64,000 nt of DNA from Sporolactobacillus putidus (GTDB taxonomy: Bacteria > Bacillota > Bacilli > Bacillales > Sporolactobacillaceae), in NCBI RefSeq assembly GCF_014647035.1, contig NZ_BMOK01000001.1, positions 186,001 through 250,000 on the forward strand, read 5' to 3'. The position numbers and the translations under genes were made by a program. Below are positions 55,855-64,000 of this stretch, in pieces; position 1 is the stretch's first letter, and each line of letters starts with the position of its first letter. A model generated the notes under the pieces. That model saw only the letters and a program-made list of their open reading frames with translations, had not been told where the DNA came from and did no database searches.

Positions 55855-56813
55855 ACGTTCCTCCTTCTGGAAAGCAACCTAATAATGAGAATAAAGACAT
55901 AGGATATGATCAGAAGGATCAGTCCCAACGACCAAAGGGCATCGTTGATCACACTGCCGGTTGTTGTATCGCCCATACTTAACGTAATAATTGTTGTTAA
56001 AGTTGCGGCAGGATCAAAAATGGAGTGTGGGAATTTGGTTGCGTTACCGATGACCATCTGTACAGCCAAAGCTTCTCCAAATGCCCTGGACATACCGAGA
56101 ACAATAGCTGTCATAAGGCTCGATCCGGCAGCCGGGATGACCACGCGCCAGATTGTCTGCCACTTAGTAGCGCCGATGGCATAAGAGGCTTCTCGCAGCG
56201 AGTCCGGAACCGCTCGTATGCTGTCGGCAGCAATACTGGTAACCGTAGGCAAAATCATGACGCCGACAACAATTGCCCCTGCCAGCATGTTGAATCCGGA
56301 GCCTCCAAAGTGCACACGCATGAACGGGACGATAACAGTCAGTCCGATAAATCCGTAGACAACTGACGGAATGCCGACAAGAATTTCAATAACAGGCTGA
56401 AGTATTCTCTGCCCCCATTTTTTTGCCAATTCCGCCATAAAAATAGCGGAACCGATGGCAATAGGCGTGGCAATTAATGCAGCCAGCAAAGTGACGGACA
56501 TCGAGCCGAAGATAAAGGCAAATGCGCCGAAAGAGGGATTCTTCGTCTGATCGGTATTCCAGTCTGTTCCGGTGATAAATGTCCAAAAGTTTATGTGATC
56601 AACCACAAAAGATCTTAACCCTTGCAAGGTGAGGAACAATGTGATCGCAACAACTGCAATGATGACTGTAAAAGCACTGCCATAGATAATTGTTCTGCCC
56701 CTGGATTCACTGTATCTATCAGTGAATCTTTTAATCAACCCTTTTTCTTTTAACAACGATGATTTCGGAAGGTCATCCGGCAATTCGCTGATCATCGCTT
56801 TGCTGATTTTCAT
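55851..56813 (-). CDS. pstC: Phosphate ABC transporter permease PstC
   Basis: 320 residues. About six hydrophobic helices after a longer cytoplasmic N-terminus. The coupling loop is REASYAIGATKWQTIWRVVIPAA and VGIPSVVYGFIGL is conserved. Separated from pstS by a strong stem-loop. Confidence 0.96.
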   Translation of the reverse strand: MKISKAMISELPDDLPKSSLLKEKGLIKRFTDRYSESRGRTIIYGSAFTVIIAVVAITLFLTLQGLRSFVVDHINFWTFITGTDWNTDQTKNPSFGAFAFIFGSMSVTLLAALIATPIAIGSAIFMAELAKKWGQRILQPVIEILVGIPSVVYGFIGLTVIVPFMRVHFGGSGFNMLAGAIVVGVMILPTVTSIAADSIRAVPDSLREASYAIGATKWQTIWRVVIPAAGSSLMTAIVLGMSRAFGEALAVQMVIGNATKFPHSIFDPAATLTTIITLSMGDTTTGSVINDALWSLGLILLIISYVFILIIRLLSRRRNV

Positions 56814-56858
56814 CGTTACACCTCATTTTTTACTACTCAAAACTTTTTTCAAACATAC

Positions 56859-56900
56859 GACGGTAAGCGGGATGTAAAATACAAATCCCGCTTAGCCGTC
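56859..56900 (-). promoter_or_regulatory. Stem-loop between pstS and pstC
   Basis: GACGG-TA-AGCGGGAT ... ATCCCGCT-TAG-CCGTC, without a T-run. Such structures after a binding-protein gene commonly stabilise its mRNA or damp transcription of the downstream permease genes. Confidence 0.7.
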
Positions 56901-56947
56901 TACAGCTTACATTTATCTTTTTTTAGAATTAAGTATGATTATCCGAT

Positions 56948-57888
56948 TTATTTGGATGTCATCGCACCGGTCGCATCGCGCTGAACAGTCATTTTGCCAA
57001 CTGCCATATAGCCTTGTGCCGGCAGGTCTTTAGATTGAACCGCGCTGCTCATCATAAAATCGATGAACGCTTTAGCAAGACCCTTAGGTGCTCCTTTAGT
57101 ATACATGTGTTCATAAGCCCAAACCGGGAATTTTCCGGAAGAGATGTTCGCTTCAGTTGCCTGTACTCCGTCGATGGAGAGCTTAACGATCGAGCTGTCA
57201 CCAGCAGTGAAGTAAGACAGTGCCAAGTAGCCGATTGCTCCAGGAGTCTGAGCAACAATTTTCTTAACTGTGTTTGAAGAATCCTGTGTAATGCCTTCTG
57301 CAGGAGTCTTATTGTCCAAAGCAAATTGGTCAAAAGTTGCTCTCGTGCCTGAAGTAGCCGAACGGTTTACCAACGTGATCTTCAGATTTTTACCACCAAC
57401 CTGATTCCAGTTCGTTACCTGACCGGTGAAAACTTTCTGAAGATCCGCTTTCGAAAGATTCGTTACGCCAGCCTGCGGATTGACAGCTGCCGTCATACCG
57501 ACAACGGCTACTTTTGTGTCAACCAGTGCCTTAGCGTCGATACCTTTTTTTGCTTCAGCGAAGATGTCGGAGTTACCGATGTCAAAGTTTCCTGCTGCTA
57601 CTTCGCTCAATCCGGTACCGCTGCCGCCGCCCTCTGAACGTCGATCTGAACATTAGGATTCTTGTCCATAAATTCTTTTGCAGCTTGTGCAGCGAGCGGC
57701 TGCAGAGCAGTTGAACCGCCGATCGTCAGTTTACCTGAAAGTGGTGCAGAGCTCGAAGCACTGGATTTTGAGCTGGAGCTCGATTTGCTGCTGCTTCCTG
57801 AACTGCTTCCGTTCCCGCACGCGCCGAGAATCAAGGTAAATGCAAGAACAAGAAACAGGCCAATCGTAAGCAAGCTTTTCTTTTTCAT
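56948..57888 (-). pseudogene. pstS: Phosphate-binding lipoprotein PstS, frameshifted as read
   Basis: The N-terminal part (57888-57607) has a signal peptide with lipobox ILGAC, a Ser/Lys-rich linker and GKLTIGGSTALQPLA, then runs out of frame as VQRAAAAVPD and stops. The rest (from 57610 down) resumes in another frame as LSEVAAGNFDIGNSDIFAEAK to the end. The phosphate loop expected at the junction, GGGSGTG, is encoded intact in the other frame just after CAGAG. Two extra bases (or one missing) near 57629-57637 explain it. All else is full length, so sequencing error or a very recent mutation is likely. Confidence 0.85.
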
Positions 57889-57950
57889 GAGAATGTTTTC
57901 CCCCTCAAGTTTTGAGTGACCTTATTGCACTATTCATATTAAGGTGCATC

Positions 57951-57989
57951 TTTTAACCGAGTATGAAGCTCGTGTAAATTTTTTGTAAA
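57951..57989 (-). promoter_or_regulatory. Pho box (PhoP-binding repeats) of pstSCAB
   Basis: On the minus strand TTTACA (57989), TTTACA (57978), TTCATA (57967) and TTAAAA (57956) start exactly 11 bp apart, the PhoP pattern TT(A/T/C)A(C/T)A. A -10-like TATGAATA follows at the usual distance, 60 bp before pstS. Confidence 0.88.
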
Positions 57990-58297
57990 CGAAATGGATT
58001 ACATGTCGATTTACACAGAGTTTTGCTGATTAGGCGCACTTTTCATCTTCATTTTACCAGATAAAAACAAAAAGGTCAGCAAAGTTTTGAAATTGCAGCT
58101 TCACGGCTCTTTCTTATCATCTGCATTCTTAGAATTATTATCCAAAACCCTTCGATTTGCCATACGTAAGTCCGCCTCTTCCAATCATTCGGGCTGCATC
58201 TTTCTATATTTCCGGAAGAGAAATTTGGGTAAAGCAGTGATTCTGAAGACAAAATTGACGGATGGCGCTGTTCACAAAAAAGTCGAATCCTGAGTGC

Positions 58298-58343
58298 AAA
58301 AAAAATGTCGAAAATCCGGCTCTCTAAAGAGACAGTTTTCGAC
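58298..58343 (-). terminator. Terminator of citZ-icd-mdh
   Basis: On the minus strand GTCGAAAA ... TTTTCGAC followed by ATTTTTTTT. Confidence 0.85.
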
Positions 58344-58376
58344 AAGTACTTTCAGATATGGATAAAGTTCGAGTTC

Positions 58377-59312
58377 TCAAATGGTCTGAAGCACGTGTTT
58401 TACGGAATCAACCGATTGATCCAAAGCAGCCCTTTCTTCTTTGTTCAGACTCAGTTCAATGATCTTTTCAACTCCATTCTTTCCGAGCACAACCGGTACC
58501 CCGAGGTAGAGATCGCTGTATCCGTATTCTCCTTCCAAATAGGCGATGGCGGGCAGGACACGTCGTTTGTCCTTCAGCACCGCCTCCGCCATTTGAACAA
58601 GAGAAGCCGCAGGCGCGTAGTAAGCGCTGCCATTCCCGAGCAGCGAAACGATCTCTCCGCCGCCTTTGCGTGTCCTCTCAACAATCGCATCAATCCGGTC
58701 TTTTGGAATTAGCGTTTCGATCGGTATGCCGCCGGCGTATGAATAGCGGATCAGCGGAACCATGGAATCGCCGTGCCCCCCCAGAACAAAGCCTGTGACG
58801 TCTTTAACCGACAGATTAAGCTCCTGAGCGATGAACGTTCTGAAACGGGCCGTATCGAGGACGCCGGACTGGCCGATCACCCGATTCTTTGGGAACTTTG
58901 ACTCTTTATAAACTGTATATGTCATCGCGTCAACGGGATTGCTGAGCACAATGATCGTACAGTGGGGCGAGAACTTAACGATCTGTTTCGTTACATCCTT
59001 CATGATGCCGACGTTAATCGAAACCAGATCGTCACGGCTCATGCCGGGTCTTCTGGCAACTCCCGCCGTAATAATCACGACATCCGAGTCCGCTGTTTCC
59101 TTATAGTCGGACGTTCCGACAATCTTTACGTCGAAACCTTCAACAGGACCCGACTCCTGCATGTCGAGAGCTTTCCCTTTTGTTGAATTTTCCATCTTTG
59201 GAATATCCACCAGAACGACATCGGCCAGTTCTTTATGAGCGATAAGAAAAGCGGTCGTTGATCCTGTATAACCTGCTCCCACAACTGTAACTTTTTTTCG
59301 ACTGGACGACAT
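58377..59312 (-). CDS. mdh: Malate dehydrogenase
   Basis: 311 residues, LDH-like MDH. NAD-binding [14 protein letters not shown], substrate loop [11 protein letters not shown] with the Arg that selects a dicarboxylate, [12 protein letters not shown] and catalytic His in [11 protein letters not shown]. Oxidises malate to oxaloacetate. Third gene of citZ-icd-mdh. Confidence 0.98.
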   Translation of the reverse strand: MSSSRKKVTVVGAGYTGSTTAFLIAHKELADVVLVDIPKMENSTKGKALDMQESGPVEGFDVKIVGTSDYKETADSDVVIITAGVARRPGMSRDDLVSINVGIMKDVTKQIVKFSPHCTIIVLSNPVDAMTYTVYKESKFPKNRVIGQSGVLDTARFRTFIAQELNLSVKDVTGFVLGGHGDSMVPLIRYSYAGGIPIETLIPKDRIDAIVERTRKGGGEIVSLLGNGSAYYAPAASLVQMAEAVLKDKRRVLPAIAYLEGEYGYSDLYLGVPVVLGKNGVEKIIELSLNKEERAALDQSVDSVKHVLQTI

Positions 59313-59475
59313 TTATATTCCCCCCTATTTTGACATTCGCATTCAAAAAAGCGGAGTGGATGCGCTGTCATTTTGAAAAAGCCGAAAATGAGCAAATCCG
59401 TCGATCTGACTGATACACTCACTCAGCTGTTTCTTCAGTTACAAGCCTGGAATTGCTCTTTAGTATTCAAACGGT

Positions 59476-60744
59476 TTACATATTACTGATGACGGCATCC
59501 GCAAACTGCGAACATTTCACTTCATTCGCCCCATCCATCAAGCGGGCAAAGTCATAAGTTACCGTCTTACTCGAGATCGTCTTTTCGATTGCACGGATAA
59601 TCAGTTTTGCCGGTTCGTACCACTTCAAATGTTCAAACATGAGAACACCCGATAAAATCACGGAAGACGGATTTACTTTGTCCAGCCCGGCATACTTTGG
59701 AGCCGTTCCGTGTGTCGCTTCAAAGATCGCAATACCTGTTTCATAATTTATGTTGGCGCCGGGGGCAATGCCGATCCCGCCGACCTGAGCCGCAAGCGCA
59801 TCGGAAATGTAATCTCCGTCCAGATTCATAGTGGCCACTACGTCATATTCAGCGGGCCGCGTCAAAATCTGCTGCAGGAAGTTATCGGCAATCGCATCCT
59901 TGATCAGAATCCGGCCTTCGGCTTCAGCCTGTTTCTGAGCTTCGTTTGCCGCATCCCGGCCATCTCGTGCAGCAATGGCGTCATACTGCTTCCATGTGAA
60001 CGTCTCATCGGGAAATTCCTGTTCGGCCAGTTCATAGCCCCAGTTCTTAAAGGCACCCTCCGTAAATTTCATAATATTCCCCTTATGAACAAGGGTCACA
60101 CTTTTTCGGCCTTCATGAATGGCATAGCGAATGGCCGCGCGAACCAACCGGTCAGTCCCTTCCTTGGAAACCGGTTTGATGCCAATTCCAGAAGTTTCAG
60201 GAAAACGAATTTTCCGGACGCCCATTTCGTTCTGAAGAAAATTAACGACTTTGCGCACTTCAGGTGTACCCGCTTCAAATTCAATACCCGCGTATATATC
60301 TTCTGTATTTTCGCGGAAAATGACCATATCTATCTGTTCAGGATGCTTAACCGGTGAAGGAACGCCTTCAAAATAGCGAACGGGGCGCAAACACGTAAAA
60401 AGATCCAGCTGCTGGCGAAGAGCCACATTCAGCGACCGTATTCCCCCGCCAACGGGTGTCGTCAAGGGTCCTTTTATCGCAATAACGTATTTTTTTATTG
60501 CATCCATCGTTTCCTGAGGCAGCCAGCTGCCTGTCTGATCGAACGCTTTTTGGCCGGCCAGCACCTCCTTCCAAACAACTTCTTTCTCACCGTCGTATGC
60601 CTTCCGGACAGCCGCATCAAAAACACGGGAAGCCGCTTTCCATATGTCCGGTCCAATTCCGTCTCCCTCAATATAGGGAATGATCGGATGATTCGGCACG
60701 TTTAAAATGCCGTCTTCGACCTTGATCTGTTCTCCTTGTGCCAC
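59476..60744 (-). CDS. icd: NADP-dependent isocitrate dehydrogenase
   Basis: 422 residues. GDGIGPDIW, substrate segment [17 protein letters not shown] (Ser and Arg residues), [13 protein letters not shown], metal-binding [10 protein letters not shown] and the NADP site HGTAPKYAG. Converts isocitrate to 2-oxoglutarate. 109 bp after citZ. Confidence 0.98.
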   Translation of the reverse strand: MAQGEQIKVEDGILNVPNHPIIPYIEGDGIGPDIWKAASRVFDAAVRKAYDGEKEVVWKEVLAGQKAFDQTGSWLPQETMDAIKKYVIAIKGPLTTPVGGGIRSLNVALRQQLDLFTCLRPVRYFEGVPSPVKHPEQIDMVIFRENTEDIYAGIEFEAGTPEVRKVVNFLQNEMGVRKIRFPETSGIGIKPVSKEGTDRLVRAAIRYAIHEGRKSVTLVHKGNIMKFTEGAFKNWGYELAEQEFPDETFTWKQYDAIAARDGRDAANEAQKQAEAEGRILIKDAIADNFLQQILTRPAEYDVVATMNLDGDYISDALAAQVGGIGIAPGANINYETGIAIFEATHGTAPKYAGLDKVNPSSVILSGVLMFEHLKWYEPAKLIIRAIEKTISSKTVTYDFARLMDGANEVKCSQFADAVISNM

Positions 60745-60853
60745 GTCATGTACCTCCCAGACTAACTATTAAAGATCTTTTTATCTCTTAATTATAACAG
60801 TTTTGACGTCGGCAGTGCGAATCCTGCTGAAATCCCTGGATTCACACGGATAA

Positions 60854-61966
60854 TCAACGTTCCGAAAGAGGGATATACGTTCTGAGACCCGGTCCGTTGT
60901 ATTCCGCTCTCGGACGGATCAGGCGGTTATCGCTGTATTGTTCAAGAATATGGGCAACCCATCCCGATGTCCGGCTGATTGCGAAAACAGGCGTAAACAA
61001 GTCGTTCCCGATACCCAGAGTGTGATACAAAGTCGCTGAGTAGAAATCCGTGTTCGGCAGAAGGCCCTTCTTTTCTTTCATCAGGGTTTCAATACGGAGG
61101 GACATGTCATAATACTTCGTTTCAGCTCCGTGCCCCGTCAGTTCTCCCACCATTTTCTTAATGATTTTTGCGCGAGGATCCCCAGTTTTGTAAACCCTGT
61201 GGCCGAATCCCATGATTTTTTCTTTGTTCGCCAAAGCATCGTTAATATAGTAATCGACTTCGTCAACGGATCCTATTTTTTCCAGCATGTTCATGACCTG
61301 TTCGTTTGCACCGCCATGAAGCGGACCTTTCAAAGCGCCGATCGCGGAAGTTACTCCGGAGTAGATATCGGACAGTGTGGCCACACAGACTCGGGCTGTA
61401 AAAGTTGACGCGTTCAGTTCATGATCGGCATGCAGCACAAGCGCGGTATCGAACATCCTCGCTTCGGCATCGGTCGGAATTTTATTCTTCAGCATGTACA
61501 GAAAATTAGCCGCAAGCCCTAAGTCCTTTTTTGGGGGAATCGGTTCCTCGCCATTCCGTATTCTTGCAAATCCGGCAATTATGGTTCCGATCTTTGCCTG
61601 AAGCCGGACGGCCTTCTCCATATTTGAATGTGCGTCCATTCGGTCCGCATCGGGATCAAATACGCCCAGCGCGGAAACCGCCGTTCTCAGCACGGCCATC
61701 GGATGCACAGTCCCGGGAAAGGATTTCATTACGTCAAAAATTGCATCAGGGACATTTGCATTTTCCGCCAGTTTCTTTTTAAAAACTTCCAGTTCATCGG
61801 CAGTCGGCAGCTCACCGTTCCAAAGCAGATAGACCACTTCTTCAAATGTCGATTCATTGGCCAAGTCCTGAATGCTGTAACCCCGGTAAGTAAGTACATC
61901 CTGATTAATTGAACTGATTGCCGAGGTTGTCGCAACAACGCCTTCCAATCCTTTAGTCGTTGTCAA
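60854..61966 (-). CDS. citZ: Citrate synthase
   Basis: 370 residues. Catalytic His in LVLHADHELNAST and GFGHRVYKTGDPRA, and the Asp segment near FYSATLYHTLGIG. Joins acetyl-CoA and oxaloacetate. First gene of the operon; a cre-like site lies in its leader, fitting carbon catabolite repression. Confidence 0.98.
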   Translation of the reverse strand: MTTTKGLEGVVATTSAISSINQDVLTYRGYSIQDLANESTFEEVVYLLWNGELPTADELEVFKKKLAENANVPDAIFDVMKSFPGTVHPMAVLRTAVSALGVFDPDADRMDAHSNMEKAVRLQAKIGTIIAGFARIRNGEEPIPPKKDLGLAANFLYMLKNKIPTDAEARMFDTALVLHADHELNASTFTARVCVATLSDIYSGVTSAIGALKGPLHGGANEQVMNMLEKIGSVDEVDYYINDALANKEKIMGFGHRVYKTGDPRAKIIKKMVGELTGHGAETKYYDMSLRIETLMKEKKGLLPNTDFYSATLYHTLGIGNDLFTPVFAISRTSGWVAHILEQYSDNRLIRPRAEYNGPGLRTYIPLSER

Positions 61967-62010
61967 ATTTAATTCCCTCCTTAAGCCATTCCATTTTTCA
62001 GAAACCCAAA

Positions 62011-62025
62011 TTGTAAGCGCTTAAT
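62011..62025. promoter_or_regulatory. cre-like CcpA site in the citZ leader
   Basis: TTGTAAGCGCTTAAT matches TGWAARCGYTWNCW with one mismatch (A at the conserved C). It lies about 40 bp downstream of the promoter, a position for roadblock repression. Confidence 0.6.
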
Positions 62026-62060
62026 TAAAAATGACCCAAAATGTTAAACCTTTCAAGATG

Positions 62061-62089
62061 ATTATAGCCGTTATCGACAATTTTGTGAA
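62061..62089 (-). promoter_or_regulatory. Sigma-A promoter of citZ-icd-mdh
   Basis: On the minus strand TTCACA (62089-62084), a 17-bp spacer, then TATAAT (62066-62061). Confidence 0.65.
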
Positions 62090-62168
62090 CAAAAAACACC
62101 TCCCTTTCGCTTTGATTTCCGGCCGAATTTCACGGAATGTCATATAAATAGTCCCGCTGCATAGATAT

Positions 62169-62506
62169 TAGAAAACTTGGCGAAGCCAAGCCCTGGCGCA
62201 GGCTGAGCCTTAGTTGCCCTTACACTATAATCCTTAAAATTTTTGTACTTTCCTATAGTGTTAGAAAACTTGGCGAAGCCAAGCCTTAGCGCAGGCTGAG
62301 CCTTAGTTGCCCTTACACTATAATCCTTAAAATTTTTATACTTTCCTATAGTGTTAGAAAACTTGGCGAAGCCAAGCTCTAGCGCAGGCTGAGCCTAAGT
62401 TGCGGGGGCCAGGACGGCCTAATGCCGAACGTGCCGCAGAACGCGGCGATCTGTTCGGTCCCTTACACTATAATCCTTAAAATCTTTGTACTTTCTAATA
62501 GTGTAA
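62169..62506 (+). repeat. Interspersed structured repeats R4a-R4b-R4c in tandem
   Basis: TTAGAAAAC starts at 62169, 62262 and 62355: two short copies of exactly 93 bp, then a 152-bp long copy. Stem CTTGGC-GAA-GCCAAG and outer pair TTACACTATA ... TATAGTGT(T/A)A recur. R4c carries the GC-rich module CCGAAC(GT)GCCGC-AGAAC-GCGGC(GATCT)GTTCGG. The array ends 5 bp before the ytvI ribosome binding site region. Confidence 0.93.
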
Positions 62507-62527
62507 AAAATGAGGTGGGGTGTGGAC

Positions 62528-63670
62528 ATGGATTCGCAGAAAACAAGACCTTTGACTGCATATTTATTGATTTTTGTCCGAATCGTTCTGGTTTTATCCA
62601 TTCTCGGGTGTATTCTGCTTTCCCTGTATCTCGCCGTTCGTTACGCCCTTCCTTTTCTCATCGCCTGTGCCCTTTCTTTTTTTCTGAATCCTATTGTTTC
62701 CTTTCTTGAAAAAAAGACAGGTCTTCCGAGAGGACTGTCGTCTTTTATCGTTCTTTTTTCGCTCTTCTCTCTTGTAATAGGCATTCTTTTATTCACTGCC
62801 ATGGCCCTTATAAAAGGACTCTCGTCGCTTACAAGAACTGTCCCCGGTCAGCTTGGCATGCTAATCAAAGATCTTCAGTCGCTCTTCTTCAGCAAACTGA
62901 TCCCTTCTTGGGAACATGCTTTGCACATCTTTTCCGGACTCCCACAGGGGCAGCAGAAAGCCATCCAGCTCAACATCGAAAGTATGGCAGGATCGGCGGC
63001 AGATCTGATCAATAATTTGGCCGGCAATCTGATCTCCAGTCTGACACAGTTCGTTTCTTCGCTTCCGAATACACTTGTTTCCGCCCTGTTTATTTTTTTA
63101 GCAGCTTTTTTTCTTTCCAAAGACTCGGAACGGATCAAGAAACGGCTGTCTTTTTTCCAAACTCCACCGGCTGTCAGTGTGCCGCTCAGGAAAGTGTGGA
63201 AGGACTTAAAAAAAACGTGCATCGGTTTTGTACAGGCTCAATTTATTCTTGTCACACTGACCATGATCCTCGTTTATCTTGGGCTTAAAGCACTGAAAAC
63301 AGAACAGCCTTTCACGATTGCCCTGATTTCCGGGTTTGTCGATCTTATTCCGTATCTTGGTATCGGTGTGATTTTCATCCCCTGGATCCTTTATCAGCTT
63401 TTCATGCACCATTATTTTTTCACGATCGGCCTGACAAGCCTCTACACCGCTCTTGTCATTCAGCGTCAGCTGATGGAACCGAAAATTCTGTCTACGCATA
63501 TTGGACTCGATCCCCTCGCCACTCTCGTCGCGCTATATTTCGGTTTCAGATGGCTCGGATTTTCAGGTCTTGTCATCGGACCGCTGAGCCTGGTGATCGT
63601 TAAGGCACTGTATCAGGCGGGAACGCTGCGAACGGTCAGGCTTTTCATTCTCGGGAAAAAAGTTGAATAA
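62528..63670 (+). CDS. ytvI: AI-2E family transporter / sporulation protein YtvI
   Basis: 380 residues from the ATG at 62528, after GAGGTGGGGTG; an earlier in-frame ATG at 62510 sits before that site. About eight hydrophobic segments with the long amphipathic middle region (about 100-190) of the AI-2E (PerM/TqsA) family and the C-terminal GFVDLIPYLGIGVIFIPW signature, then GLDPLATLVALYFGF. In B. subtilis ytvI lies next to citZ; substrate unknown. Confidence 0.92.
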   Translation: MDSQKTRPLTAYLLIFVRIVLVLSILGCILLSLYLAVRYALPFLIACALSFFLNPIVSFLEKKTGLPRGLSSFIVLFSLFSLVIGILLFTAMALIKGLSSLTRTVPGQLGMLIKDLQSLFFSKLIPSWEHALHIFSGLPQGQQKAIQLNIESMAGSAADLINNLAGNLISSLTQFVSSLPNTLVSALFIFLAAFFLSKDSERIKKRLSFFQTPPAVSVPLRKVWKDLKKTCIGFVQAQFILVTLTMILVYLGLKALKTEQPFTIALISGFVDLIPYLGIGVIFIPWILYQLFMHHYFFTIGLTSLYTALVIQRQLMEPKILSTHIGLDPLATLVALYFGFRWLGFSGLVIGPLSLVIVKALYQAGTLRTVRLFILGKKVE

Positions 63671-63681
63671 CCAAAGCCCCT

Positions 63682-64000
63682 CTATTTTCTTCTCAAAGAA
63701 ACAAACCAAAAACCGCCGCGTCTGATCCATTCCTGAAGCCATCGAACAATCCGCCTTTTAATTGAGAAACGCAACGAAGGGACGAGAAACAGCAGACCGG
63801 CCAGGTCACTGATGAACCCCGGAACGACGAAGAGAAACCCGCCGATCAAGAGACAGGCACCGTCCATCAGCGAGTCTCCCGGAATTTTTCTTTGATCGAG
63901 ATCAGCTCTAATTCTTTTAAAAATCGACAGTCCCTGCCGTTTGACTATCCAGACGCCGAAGAACGCGCCGGCAAACAGGAGAAGAAACGTATTCAGCACG
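63682..64000 (-). CDS. fxsA: FxsA family membrane protein, 5'-truncated by window edge
   Basis: About 105 codons remain; the start lies beyond the window. GAFFGVWIVKRQGLSIFKRI, then GDSLMDGACLLIGGFLFVVPGFISDLAGLLFLVP is the FxsA core with two hydrophobic segments. Named for suppression of F-exclusion of phage T7 in E. coli; role here unknown. Convergent with ytvI, as in B. subtilis. Confidence 0.92.
   Translation of the reverse strand, partial: VLNTFLLLFAGAFFGVWIVKRQGLSIFKRIRADLDQRKIPGDSLMDGACLLIGGFLFVVPGFISDLAGLLFLVPSLRFSIKRRIVRWLQEWIRRGGFWFVSLRRK

Noticed and set aside
57607-57637. Programmed frameshifting in pstS
   Set aside because: No slippery heptamer or stimulatory structure typical of programmed sites, and PstS is not known to use recoding; error or mutation is simpler.

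Overview
The window is chromosomal DNA from a low-to-mid GC, endospore-forming member of the Bacillales (Firmicutes). The evidence is spore genes (gerE, gerM, sspI, ytxC), T-box, S-box and L-box leaders, strong AGGAGG ribosome binding sites, and gene neighbourhoods that match the Bacillus subtilis order: gerM-rph-ysnA-ysnB, gerE-sdhBAC-yslB-lysC-uvrC-trxA, mutS2-polX-cvpA, pheTS-ysgA-sspI, rplT-rpmI-infC, thrS-ytxC-dnaI-dnaB-nrdR-coaE-mutM-polA-phoRP and mdh-icd-citZ-ytvI-fxsA. The compression of this order and the genes missing from it suggest a relative of Sporolactobacillaceae rather than Bacillus proper; that assignment is inference. Nearly all genes lie on the minus strand.

Layout. 1-2.3 kb is accessory: a truncated pentapeptide-repeat gene, a decayed reading frame, a phased repeat array and tRNA-Arg(TCT). 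2.3-5.3 kb holds ysnB-ysnA-rph-gerM. 5.3-8.1 kb is a variable patch with an S66 carboxypeptidase, a GH13 amylase remnant and an orphan 96-residue gene. 8.1-11.1 kb is a methionine importer (metNIQ) under a SAM riboswitch. 11.2-17.5 kb is a mannose/fructose-class PTS (levDEFG type) with its sigma-54 activator LevR, a -24/-12 promoter and a candidate upstream activator site. 17.7-21.4 kb is gerE plus succinate dehydrogenase. 21.4-26.1 kb holds yslB, lysC (lysine riboswitch and an internal beta-subunit start), uvrC and trxA. 26.2-36.6 kb holds mutS2, polX, cvpA, a 28-unit 20-bp array where rnhC/zapA usually lie, and pheST with a T-box. 36.6-41.8 kb holds sspI, the infC-rpmI-rplT operon (AUU start), thrS with a T-box and a DJ-1 family protein. 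41.9-42.8 kb is a cluster of very small genes. 43.2-51.6 kb holds replication and repair genes (ytxC, dnaI, dnaB, nrdR, coaE, mutM, polA). 51.7-58 kb is a compact phosphate module (phoPR next to pstSCAB, with a Pho box); pstS carries a frameshift as read. 58.3-62 kb is the citZ-icd-mdh TCA operon. ytvI and a partial fxsA close the window.

The parts standard annotation would miss are two non-coding repeat systems. (1) An interspersed element, about 93 bp short or about 153 bp long, occurs six times at four sites. It has three nested inverted repeats whose base changes are compensated on the other arm, and every copy faces the same way. (2) Four unrelated-looking intergenic arrays have short words at a fixed 19-22 bp pitch. 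All contain a CGAT or CGAA core, again on the same strand. Their polarity and helical phasing suggest a chromosome-scale DNA function, or an RNA/DNA structure, rather than coding.
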